Positions 1 through 7,877 of a stretch of DNA of 12,533 nt are shown here, piece after piece. Below the pieces are notes generated by a model. It did no database searches. It was not told the DNA's origin and saw only the letters and a program-made list of their open reading frames with translations. Position 1 is the stretch's first letter. Each line of letters starts with the position of its first letter. The stretch is from Pseudomonadota bacterium (GTDB lineage Bacteria > Pseudomonadota > Gammaproteobacteria > Xanthomonadales > Xanthomonadaceae), in NCBI GenBank assembly GCA_023453655.1, contig JAEXTE010000347.1, positions 1-12,533 of the forward strand. The letters are read 5' to 3'. A program made the position numbers and the translations under genes.

Positions 1-42
1 GGGCACGCCTGCCCGGGCCCGGCAGAGCGGGCCGCGCTCGGC

Positions 43-48
43 GATAAT
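43..48 (+). promoter_or_regulatory. -10 element of map promoter, probable leaderless start
   Basis: GATAAT at 43-48 is a 5/6 match to TATAAT in otherwise extremely GC-rich DNA. It ends 6 bases before the map ATG at 55, so a start point about 7 bases downstream would fall on the A of the start codon. No Shine-Dalgarno-like purine run is visible between the hexamer and the ATG. No convincing -35 is seen. The leaderless reading is inference from spacing. Confidence 0.5.
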
Positions 49-54
49 GGCCGC

Positions 55-831
55 ATGACCATCTCCATCAAGACCCCCGACGAGATCGAGAAGATGCGCG
101 TGGCCGGCCGCCTGGCGGCCGAGGTGCTGCAGGTCGTCGCGGCCCACGTGAAGCCCGGCGTCAGCACCGACGAGCTCGACCGCATCTGCCACAACCACAT
201 CGTCAACGTGCAGAAGGCGGTGCCGGCCAACCTCGGCTACAAGGGCTATCCCAAGACCACCTGCATCTCGGCCAACAACGTCATCTGCCACGGCATCCCG
301 AACGGGGCCAAGGTGCTCAAGGACGGCGACATCATCAATATCGACGTCACCGTCATCAAGGACGGCTGGCACGGCGACACCAGCCGCATGTACTACGTGG
401 GCACCCCCTCGGTGATGGCCCGCCGCTTGGTGGAAACCACCCGCGAGGCGCTGTTCCGCGGCATCCGCGTGGTCCGTCCCGGCGCCACCCTCGGCGACAT
501 CGGCCATGCCATCCAGGAATACGCCGAAGGCGAGCGCTTCAGCGTGGTGCGCGAGTACTGCGGCCACGGCATCGGCAAGGTCTACCACGAGGATCCGCAG
601 GTCCTGCACTACGGCCGGCCGGGCGAGGGCGTGGTACTGCAGCCGGGCATGACCTTCACCATCGAGCCGATGATCAACGAGGGCACGCGCTTTACCCGCC
701 TGCTGCCCGATGGCTGGACGGTGGTGACCAAGGACCGCAAGCTCTCCGCGCAGTGGGAGCACACCGTGGTGGTCACGCAGGACGGCGTGGAAATCCTGAC
801 CCGCCTGCCCGGCGACGACAACGACCTCTAG
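55..831 (+). CDS. map: type I methionine aminopeptidase
   Basis: This 258-residue cytosolic metalloprotease removes the initiator methionine from nascent proteins. Its length is close to the E. coli enzyme (264). All five metal ligands of the pita-bread fold are present at the same numbers as in E. coli: D97, D108, H171, E204 and E235. The substrate-contacting H79 lies in a CHGIP motif. The motifs IDVTV, HGDTSR, GHGIG, TIEPM and WEHTVV are intact. There is no N-terminal extension or SH3-like domain, so it is a type Ia enzyme. The ATG at 55 is the first start after a -10-like hexamer and gives the expected N terminus. glnD follows 65 bases after the stop on the same strand, so the gene probably heads the map-glnD-dap cluster. 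Certain identification. Confidence 0.97.
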   Translation: MTISIKTPDEIEKMRVAGRLAAEVLQVVAAHVKPGVSTDELDRICHNHIVNVQKAVPANLGYKGYPKTTCISANNVICHGIPNGAKVLKDGDIINIDVTVIKDGWHGDTSRMYYVGTPSVMARRLVETTREALFRGIRVVRPGATLGDIGHAIQEYAEGERFSVVREYCGHGIGKVYHEDPQVLHYGRPGEGVVLQPGMTFTIEPMINEGTRFTRLLPDGWTVVTKDRKLSAQWEHTVVVTQDGVEILTRLPGDDNDL

Positions 832-896
832 GCCGATGCGCGCTTCCCCGTCCCGCGCCGCCCGCGCGCCCGGCCGATCGTCCGGAGCCGGTGGCC

Positions 897-3496
897 GTGG
901 CTGAGGGAGTGTCCCCGGAGGCCGGCGACGACGACGCGGCCTGGGCCGCGCAGGCGGCCGAGCAGCTGCGTCGCCAGGACGCGGGTTTCGCCGCGCGCTT
1001 CGACGCCGGCGAGGACATGGAACGCCTGCTCATGGCGCGGGTGATCGCGGTCGATGGGCTGGTCCGCCAGGCCTGGTCGCGCAGTATCCCGGCCGACGCG
1101 CCGCTGACCCTGTTCGCGATCGGCGGCTATGGCCGCGGCGAACTGTTCCCGCGCTCGGACATCGACCTGCTGGTGCTGGTCGGCGACGAGGCCTGCGAGG
1201 CCGACACCGCCAGCCTCTCGCGCCTGTTCGCCCTGCTGTGGGACGCCGGCCTGCCGGTGGGCCACGCGGTACGCACGCTGGCCGAATGCACCCGCGCCGC
1301 CGCCGACGACCTCACCGTGATGACCTCGCTGATCGAGGCGCGGCCCCTGGTCGCCTCGCCGGAGATGGCCGCGCGCCTGGAGGAGGCCGTCTCGGTCGAC
1401 CGGGTGTGGCCGGCGGCCGGGTTCTTCGCCGCCAAGCGCGAGGAGCTGCGCCAGCGCCATGCGCGTTTCGGCGACACCGCGGACAACCTCGAACCCAACA
1501 TCAAGGAAGGCCCGGGCGGCCTACGCGACATCCACACCCTGCGCTGGATGGCGCGGCGCGTGTTCGGCGTGCGCGACATCGAGTCGCTGATCCCGCTCGG
1601 GCACCTGGGGCTGGACGAGTACGCCGCGATCGAACGCGAGTGGCGCGTGCTCTCGCGCCTGCGCTATGGGCTGCACCTGGTCGCCGGCAAGCGCGAGGAG
1701 CGGCTGCGCTTCGACTACCAGAAGACCCTGGCCGCGCGCCTGCAGCACATCGAGGACGCGGACAACGCCGCCGTCGAGCAGATGATGCAGGGCTTCTACC
1801 GCAGTGCCGCGATCCTGCTGCGCATCGGCGAGCGCCTGCTGCAGCGCTACGAGGAGCAGATCGAGGGCGACGTCGAGGCAGTGCCGCTGGATCCGGAATT
1901 CGCCATGAAGCGCGGCTACCTCGTCGCTCGCGACGAGTTCTGGCCGGGTGGGGACATGTCGCGCGTGCTCGCCCTGTTCGCGCTCTGGGCCGAGCATCCC
2001 GAGGCCAAGGGGCTGCATTCGCGCACCGCGCGCGCGCTGGCCGAGTCGCTGCACGCGCTGCCCGCCTACGACCAGGCCGGCCCCGGGATGCGCGAGGCTT
2101 TCGTCGAACTGCTGCGCGGCCCCGGCCCGGTGCGCACGCTCGAGCGCATGGCGCGGCTGGGCGTGCTGGGACGCTGGATCCCGGCCTTCGCGCGCGTCTC
2201 CGGACGCATGCAGTTCGACCTGTTCCACGTCTACACGGTCGACCAGCACACGCTGGCGGTGCTGCGCAACCTGGCCTCGTTCTCCACCGGCATCCCCGAC
2301 GAGCGCTTCTCGATGGCGCACGAGGTCTGGCCGCTGCTGAGAAAGCCCGAGCTGTTGCTGGTCGCCGGCCTGTTCCACGACATCGCCAAGGGCCGCGGCG
2401 GCGACCATTCCGAACTCGGCGCGGTCGACGCGCGCGCGTTCTGCGAGGCGCACGGCTACGGGGCCGGCGATACCGCGCTGGTGGAATGGCTGGTGCTCAA
2501 GCACCTGCTGATGTCGGTGACCGCGCAGAAGCAGGACATCTCCGATCCGGCGGTGATCCACCGCTTCGCCGTCGAGGTGGCCGACCGCGAGCGCCTGGAC
2601 TACCTGTACCTGCTCACCTGCGCCGACATCGCCGGGACTTCGCCGCAGCTGTGGAACGCCTGGAAGGACCGCCTGCTGGCCGATCTGCGCACGGCCACCC
2701 GCTATGCGCTGCGGCGCGGGCTGGAGCATCGCGTCGGCGCCGCCGACCGCATCGCCGAGACCCGCGACAAGGCCCGCGGCCTGCTGGTGGCCGAAGGCGT
2801 GGACGGCATCGACGGGCTGTTCGCGCGCATGCCCGACACCGGCTTCCTGCGCGCCCGGCCCGACCAGATCGTGTGGCAGGCGATGGCGCTGGCCGAGACC
2901 CCGCCTGGCGCGACCGTGGTGCGGGTGAGGCGCGTGGCCGGCGCGGGGGATGCGCTCGAGGTGTTCGTGCATGCGCCCGACCGCGACGGCCTGTTCGCCG
3001 CCATCGCCATCACCCTCGACCGCCTGGGCCTGGCCATCCAGCAGGCGCGCGCGCTGGACGGCCCGCAGCGGACCATCTTCGATACCTTCCAGGTGCTGTC
3101 GATCGACCAGCGCCAGGCGCCGGACATCGGCGCGATCGAGCGCAAGCTGGCCACGGTGCTGGCCGGGTCGCTGGACGTACGCCCGGCGCGGCGCGCGCAG
3201 CCGCGCCACCTGCGCCATTTCCGGGTGGTGCCGCAGATCGACTTCGACACGGCCGGCGACGGCCGGCGCACGCTGATGAGCCTGGTGTGCACCGACCGGC
3301 CCGGCCTGCTGGCCGACATCGCCCAGGTGCTGCGCCAGCAGCGCATCCGCGTGCATGATGCGCGCATCGCCACCTTCGGCGCGCGCGCCGAAGACGTGTT
3401 CCTGGTCAGCGACCGGGAAGACCGCCCACTCGACGACATCCAGCGCGACGCCCTGTGCGAAGCGCTCCAGACCGGCATCGACGGAGACACCAAGGC

Positions 3497-3500
<4 letters not shown>
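897..3500 (+). CDS. glnD: bifunctional PII uridylyltransferase / uridylyl-removing enzyme
   Basis: GlnD senses glutamine and adds or removes UMP on PII proteins, controlling glutamine synthetase adenylylation and NtrC signalling. From a GTG start at 897 the protein has 867 residues (E. coli 890). Domain order is canonical: nucleotidyltransferase with [15 protein letters not shown] at 76-90 (catalytic D88 and D90), a linker region with KEGPGGLRD at 203-211, an HD phosphohydrolase domain with LFHDIAKG (H494, D495) and GGDHSELG, then two C-terminal ACT domains near 688-760 and 795-867. The frame is open from 753 inside map, but that ATG would add a non-conserved Arg/Pro-rich stretch. GTG at 897 has GGAG at 884-887, 9 bases upstream. 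GTG at 891 and 909 are alternatives with worse spacing. The TGA overlaps the dapD ATG. Function certain, start uncertain by a few codons. Confidence 0.95.
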
Positions 3501-4345
<845 letters not shown>

Positions 4346-4354
4346 GGGGGCGCC

Positions 4355-4714
4355 GTGACCACGATCTACGGACTGAAGAACTGCGATACCTGCCGCAAGG
4401 CGACGAAGTGGCTCGACCGCTTCGGGGTGGCGTACACCTTCGTCGACTACCGCGACAACAAGCCCTCGCCCGAGACCCTGGTCGAGTGGGCCGGCCGGCT
4501 GGGCGGCTTCCCGGCGATGGTCAACAAGTCCTCGACCACGTGGCGGCAGCTGCCGGACAACCGCAAGGGCGCGGCCAGCGACGCGGAATGGAAGCTGCTG
4601 CTGCGCGAGCATCCGCAGCTGATCAAGCGGCCGCTGGTGGTGACCGACGATGGCGAGACGAGCCAGGGGTTCACCGACAACGGTTTCAAGAAGCGCTTCG
4701 GCATCGGCGCATGA
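4355..4714 (+). CDS. yffB: YffB-like ArsC/Spx-fold family protein
   Basis: This 119-residue protein has a thioredoxin-like ArsC/Spx/MgsR fold. It starts with a beta strand followed by the redox loop N-C10-D-T-C13, and has the conserved TTWR at about 61-64 and the IKRPL signature (R92), ending in GFTDNGF. These match E. coli YffB, whose gene also sits just upstream of dapE. E. coli YffB has CDTI, so only one cysteine of the pair; here CxxC could form a disulfide. The GTG start at 4355 is preceded by GAGGG at 4344-4348. The start lies 9 bases after the dapD stop, and the TGA overlaps the dapE ATG, so it is translationally tied to the dap genes. The family is often annotated as arsenate reductase-related or RNA-polymerase-binding, but the physiological role is not established and no arsenic genes are nearby. 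Confidence 0.9.
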   Translation: MTTIYGLKNCDTCRKATKWLDRFGVAYTFVDYRDNKPSPETLVEWAGRLGGFPAMVNKSSTTWRQLPDNRKGAASDAEWKLLLREHPQLIKRPLVVTDDGETSQGFTDNGFKKRFGIGA

Positions 4715-5865
4715 CCGGGGCGGCAGCGCACAGCGGGGTGCTCGAGCTGGCCTGTGATCTGATTGCCCGGCCTTCGGTCACGCCCGACGACGCCGGCTGC
4801 CAGGCGCTCGTGGCGGGTCGCCTGGCGGCCGCGGGGTTCGAGATCGAGACGTTGCGGTTCGGCGAGGTCGACAACCTCTGGGCGACGCACGGCAGCGGCG
4901 GCCCGGTGCTGGCCCTGCTCGGCCACACCGACGTGGTGCCGCCGGGGCCGCGCGAGGCCTGGACGAGCGATCCGTTCGCGCCCGCGGTGCGCGATGGCCT
5001 GCTGTACGGACGCGGGGCGGCCGACATGAAGGGCAGCGTGGCGGCGTTCGTGGTGGCGCTGGAGCGTTTCGTCGCCGCGCATCCCGACCACCCCGGCACC
5101 GTCGCCCTCCTGCTCACCTCCGACGAGGAAGGCGACGCCATCGACGGCGTGCGCCGGGTGGCGCGACTGTTCGGCGAGCGCGGCACCCGCATCGACTGGT
5201 GCATCACCGGCGAGCCGTCCTCCACCGCGCGCCTGGGCGATCTGCTGCGCGTCGGCCGCCGCGGCAGCCTGTCGGCGACGCTGGTCGTGCGCGGCGTGCA
5301 GGGCCACGTGGCCTATCCGGACAAGGCGCGCAATCCGATCCACCTCGCCGCGCCGGCGCTGGCCGAACTTGCGTCGCGACGCTGGGACGAGGGATACGAG
5401 AGCTTCCCGCCGACCAGCCTGCAGGTATCCAACATCCAGGCCGGGACCGGAGCGGCCAACGTCATCCCGGGCGAGCTGCAGGTGCAGTTCAACCTGCGCT
5501 ACAACCCGCACTGGGATGCGCCGGCGCTGGAGGCCGAGGTCGCGGCGATCCTCGATCGCCACGGGCTCGACTACGCCCTGCGCTGGCATCGCAGCGGTGA
5601 ACCGTTCCATACGCCCGAAGGCAGGCTGCGCAGCGCGGCGCGAGAGGTGCTGGCGCGGTTCTCCGGCGCGGCACCCGAGGAAAGCACCGGTGGCGGCACT
5701 TCCGATGCGCGCTTCATCGCGCCGCTGGGCGCGCAGTGCATCGAGGTCGGCCCGGTCAACGCCAGCATCCACCAGGTCGACGAGCACGTGCGCGTGGCCG
5801 ACCTCGAGGCGCTGCCGGGGCTCTACCTCGCACTGGTCGAGCGGCTGCTGCCCGCCTCGTCCTGA
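4711..5865 (+). CDS. dapE: succinyl-diaminopimelate desuccinylase
   Basis: DapE is a cytosolic di-zinc M20-family hydrolase that releases succinate from N-succinyl-L,L-diaminopimelate, two steps after DapD. The 384-residue protein (H. influenzae 377) shows every expected residue at a constant offset of 5 from the H. influenzae numbering: H72 in GHTDVVPPG, bridging D105 in RGAADMKG, catalytic base E139 and ligand E140 in TSDEE, E168 in TGEPS, and the distal ligand H354 in ASIHQVDE. H199 in the dimerisation domain (GHVAYP) contributes to the partner active site in this family. [11 protein letters not shown] (325-335) is the conserved C-terminal motif. The ATG at 4711 overlaps the preceding stop, and the frame is open far upstream through dapD but only as a shadow. 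It is the last gene of the cluster, and a convergent gene ends 9 bases further on. Confidence 0.97.
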   Translation: MTGAAAHSGVLELACDLIARPSVTPDDAGCQALVAGRLAAAGFEIETLRFGEVDNLWATHGSGGPVLALLGHTDVVPPGPREAWTSDPFAPAVRDGLLYGRGAADMKGSVAAFVVALERFVAAHPDHPGTVALLLTSDEEGDAIDGVRRVARLFGERGTRIDWCITGEPSSTARLGDLLRVGRRGSLSATLVVRGVQGHVAYPDKARNPIHLAAPALAELASRRWDEGYESFPPTSLQVSNIQAGTGAANVIPGELQVQFNLRYNPHWDAPALEAEVAAILDRHGLDYALRWHRSGEPFHTPEGRLRSAAREVLARFSGAAPEESTGGGTSDARFIAPLGAQCIEVGPVNASIHQVDEHVRVADLEALPGLYLALVERLLPASS

Positions 5866-5874
5866 GGCGCGCGG

Positions 5875-7548
5875 CTACTCCGTCCCGGAACGTTCCTGCG
5901 GGCGCGCCCGGCGGTCGTAGCGCAGCGCGCTGATCACCAGCACCAGGCCCAGCACCGCGGCGATGATGAACATCAGCACCGCCAGCGCCGGGTAACCCAG
6001 CATCTTCGGGCCCACGTCCAGCCGCATCAGCTGGGTGGACGAGAGCAGCAGGGCGGCGATCACCACCGCCGAGGCGATGCGGTTGGCGATCTTCTGCAGG
6101 TTCTCCATCAGCCGCGAATCGTCCAGCCCGGCCAGCCTTACCTGCATGCGGTTGGCCGCCATCAGCGACAGCGTGTCGGAGAGCTTGCGCGGCGCATCGC
6201 GCACCAGTTCCTGCAGCTCCAGCGCCTCGGTCGCCAGGCTGGCGGGCGAGAACGCCTTGCGCATGCGGTCGCGCATCAGCGACTGCAGGTGCGATTCGAT
6301 CTGCTCGCGGACATCGACTTCCGGCGCAAGGGCGTCGACCACGCGCTCGAGGTTGAGCAGGGTCTTGCCCAGCAGGCTGATCTCCGGCGGCGTGCGCAAT
6401 CCGCACTCGGTGGCGCGGCGCACCAGGTCGAGCACCATCCGGCCCTCGGAGGCGCGGCGCGTGGCGGCGGAGTAGCGCGCCACCACCTGCGAGATCTCGC
6501 GCACGTAGGCGGCTTCGTCGAAGTCCTCCAGGCGCGTACCCAGCACCACCAGCTCGCGGGCCACGTCCTCGCCGCGACCATCCACGGCGGCGAAGACCAG
6601 CTTGAGCAGGTGTTCGCGCTGGCGCGGCGGGATGGTCGCCACCATGCCCAGGTCGATCAGGGCGATGCGCCCGTCCGGGCACAGCAGCACGTTGCCCGGG
6701 TGCGGGTCGGCGTGGATGTCGCCGTGGACGAACACCTGGTCGAGGTAGGCGCACAGCAGCTGGCGGGTGACCGGCTTCGTGTCGAGCTCGGTGCGGCGCA
6801 GTCCGGTGATGCGGGTGACGTTGATGCCGTCGATCCAGTCCATCACCAGCAGCCGCGGCGTGACGTAGTCCCACAGCGGCGCCGGCACGCGCAGCAGTTC
6901 GTAGCCCGACAGGTGGCGGCCGAAGCGGTCCAGGTTCTCGGCCTCGATGCGGTAGTCGAGTTCGTTGACCATGGCCTTGCGGAACTCGGCGATCCAGTCG
7001 GCCAGGCGCAGGCGGCGGCCGGCATCGGTCAGCGCGTCGGCCGTGCCGGCCAGCCGGGCGAGCACGTCCAGGTCGCTGCGCACCGTCGTCGCCACGTCCG
7101 GGCGCTGGATCTTGAGCGCGACCACCCGGCCGTCGTGCAGCACCGCGCGGTGCACCTGCGCGAGCGAGGCGGCGGCCATCGGCTGCGGGTCGATCTCGGC
7201 GAACACCTTGCTGGCGCGCACGCCCAGTTCGGCCTCGAGCAGCGCCTCGATATCGACGACCGGGGCCGGGGTGGCGGCGTCCTGGATGCGCTCGAGCGCG
7301 GCTATCCAGCTCGCCGGCACCAGGTCGGGGCGGGTGGAGAGCGCCTGGCCCAGCTTGACGAAGGCCGGGCCCATCGCCTCGAGGTCGGAGACGAAGCGCT
7401 CGGCCAGCGCATCGGCATCGGCGTCGGCAGGATCGTCCTCCTGCAGCTCGCCCAGGTCGAAGCCGGTCATGATCCCCGCGCGCCGGTAGCGCGCGAACAT
7501 CGCGATGATCTGGGAAGTGCGCGAGAGCCGCTGCATGGTGTCGTTCAC
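5875..7548 (-). CDS. ABC1/AarF/UbiB-family atypical kinase, membrane anchored
   Basis: This 557-residue protein kinase-like (PKL) family member carries the UbiB/ADCK hallmarks: KLGQ (K65, G67, Q68) in the N-terminal extension that covers the active site, the Ala-rich loop AAASLAQVH at 125-133 in place of a Gly-rich loop, ALK with K146, the catalytic-loop motif HGDIHADPHPGN at 275-286 (D277, N286), and IDLG with metal-binding D299. Two hydrophobic helices near 491-506 and 517-541 form the usual C-terminal membrane anchor. Family members support ubiquinone biosynthesis or lipid handling and act as ATPases. The sequence differs clearly from E. coli UbiB outside the motifs, and no ubiE or ubiJ is adjacent, so it may be a paralogue and no symbol is given. 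The GTG start at 7548 has AGGA 5 bases upstream. ATG at codon 5 would leave that site too distant. Confidence 0.9.
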   Translation of the reverse strand: MNDTMQRLSRTSQIIAMFARYRRAGIMTGFDLGELQEDDPADADADALAERFVSDLEAMGPAFVKLGQALSTRPDLVPASWIAALERIQDAATPAPVVDIEALLEAELGVRASKVFAEIDPQPMAAASLAQVHRAVLHDGRVVALKIQRPDVATTVRSDLDVLARLAGTADALTDAGRRLRLADWIAEFRKAMVNELDYRIEAENLDRFGRHLSGYELLRVPAPLWDYVTPRLLVMDWIDGINVTRITGLRRTELDTKPVTRQLLCAYLDQVFVHGDIHADPHPGNVLLCPDGRIALIDLGMVATIPPRQREHLLKLVFAAVDGRGEDVARELVVLGTRLEDFDEAAYVREISQVVARYSAATRRASEGRMVLDLVRRATECGLRTPPEISLLGKTLLNLERVVDALAPEVDVREQIESHLQSLMRDRMRKAFSPASLATEALELQELVRDAPRKLSDTLSLMAANRMQVRLAGLDDSRLMENLQKIANRIASAVVIAALLLSSTQLMRLDVGPKMLGYPALAVLMFIIAAVLGLVLVISALRYDRRARPQERSGTE

Positions 7549-7618
7549 GTGGTTCCTGCCCCTTGGCGGTCGGCCGGCGCCCGGCCAGCCCGCCCGGGAG
7601 TATTCCGGCGCCCCGGTG

Positions 7619-7638
7619 ACGGTTGTGTCTGCAACCGT
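7619..7638. repeat. perfect 7-bp inverted repeat, candidate operator
   Basis: ACGGTTG at 7619-7625 and CAACCGT at 7632-7638 are exact reverse complements separated by 6 bases. The right arm touches the first base of the proposed -35 of the leader promoter. The centre is about 44 bp upstream of the predicted start point, where an activator or repressor dimer could bind. No U tract follows in either direction, so it is not a terminator. The binding protein is unknown. Confidence 0.45.
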
Positions 7639-7666
7639 TGCAAAGCCCGGGGGGCTCGATTACGTT
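7638..7666 (+). promoter_or_regulatory. predicted sigma-70 promoter of the asnB leader
   Basis: TTGCAA at 7638-7643 (4/6 to TTGACA) and TACGTT at 7661-7666 (keeping the first, second and last consensus bases) are separated by exactly 17 bp. Transcription would start near 7673, on the ATG of the Asn-rich leader ORF. An alternative -10 reading, GATTAC at 7658-7663, leaves only 14 bp of spacing. Weak hexamers are usual in this GC range, and the location supports the call. Confidence 0.5.
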
Positions 7667-7672
7667 CGCCCC

Positions 7673-7768
7673 ATGGCATCGCAGACCGTCCGCAACGCGC
7701 AGGTTCGCAACCGCAATTCCAATGCGGCGAACAATCGTGCGCGCGCAGCGGGCTGCCGCCAGGCGTAA
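7673..7768 (+). CDS. Asn-rich leader peptide of asnB (attenuator)
   Basis: This is a 31-codon ORF from ATG at 7673 to TAA at 7766-7768. Asn occupies codons 8, 13, 15, 17, 20 and 21, so 6 of 31 (19%), against 8 of 572 (1.4%) in AsnB. Three of the six are AAT, whereas asnB uses AAC for seven of its eight. The rest is Ala and Arg rich, as expected from base composition, so only the Asn content stands out. The ORF ends 30 bases before a strong terminator hairpin that itself precedes asnB. This is the arrangement of a leader peptide whose translation speed reports charged tRNA-Asn. There is no Shine-Dalgarno, and the predicted transcript starts on the ATG, so translation would be leaderless. The product is probably discarded. 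Role inferred from architecture only. Confidence 0.75.
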   Translation: MASQTVRNAQVRNRNSNAANNRARAAGCRQA

Positions 7769-7806
7769 CCCCTCCCCGGGGCAACGCCCGGATCGCGAAA
7801 GCCCGC
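7748..7806 (+). promoter_or_regulatory. predicted antiterminator pairing of the asnB attenuator
   Basis: GCGGGCT at 7748-7754 is exactly complementary to AGCCCGC at 7800-7806, which is the 5' arm of the terminator. A ribosome paused with the AAC-AAT pair at 7730-7735 in its decoding sites would cover mRNA to roughly 7745, leaving 7748-7754 free to pair and block the terminator. A ribosome reaching the stop at 7766 would cover this segment and let the terminator form. A competing GCGGC (7724-7728) with GCCGC (7755-7759) stem is also possible. The pairing is seen; the mechanism is inferred. Confidence 0.55.
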
Positions 7807-7828
7807 ATCGCAGGATGCGGGCTTTTTT
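7798..7828 (+). terminator. Rho-independent terminator in the asnB leader
   Basis: GCCCGCATC at 7801-7809 and GATGCGGGC at 7814-7822 form a perfect 9-bp stem with a GCAG loop. AAA at 7798-7800 can extend it against the six Ts at 7823-7828. It lies 49 bases upstream of the asnB ATG and no + strand gene other than the short leader ORF ends before it, so it is most simply an attenuator. Confidence 0.92.
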
Positions 7829-7877
7829 CGTTTCCGGGCCGGGCCGCGGCCATTACTCCCACAGGAGCGTTGTTCCC

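Larger units (their letters stand above)
7549..7672. promoter_or_regulatory. divergent intergenic region between the UbiB-family gene and the asnB leader
   Basis: The 124 bases between the two divergent starts hold the leader promoter and an inverted repeat, both listed separately. Reading leftwards, GAATAC (complement of 7599-7604) is the only -10-like hexamer for the UbiB-family gene. It would give a leader of about 45 bases, but I see no matching -35, so this is weak. The rest is GC-rich with no further recognisable element. Confidence 0.35.

Noticed and set aside
753..896. N-terminal extension of glnD from the ATG at 753
   Set aside because: It would overlap map by about 80 bases and add 48 Arg/Pro/Gly residues not typical of GlnD. 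GTG at 897 is better supported.
836..904. 22-codon ORF after map starting at ATG 836
   Set aside because: It has no ribosome site, biased codon amino acids or following hairpin, and it ends inside the glnD start region. Most likely chance.
1238..3358. 706-codon open frame on the + strand within glnD
   Set aside because: It is an out-of-frame shadow of glnD, composed mostly of Arg, Ala, Gly and Pro, while glnD has all catalytic motifs.
5887..5909. Two adjacent 10-bp palindromes (GGAACGTTCC and GGGCGCGCCC) as a bidirectional terminator between dapE and the UbiB-family gene
   Set aside because: They lie inside the 3' coding end of the UbiB-family gene, form poor hairpins because they lack loops, and no T run follows on either strand.
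7798..7828. The hairpin as an ordinary terminator for an upstream gene
   Set aside because: The only upstream gene is divergent, and the hairpin is preceded by a + strand promoter and the Asn-rich ORF, so an attenuator explains it better.
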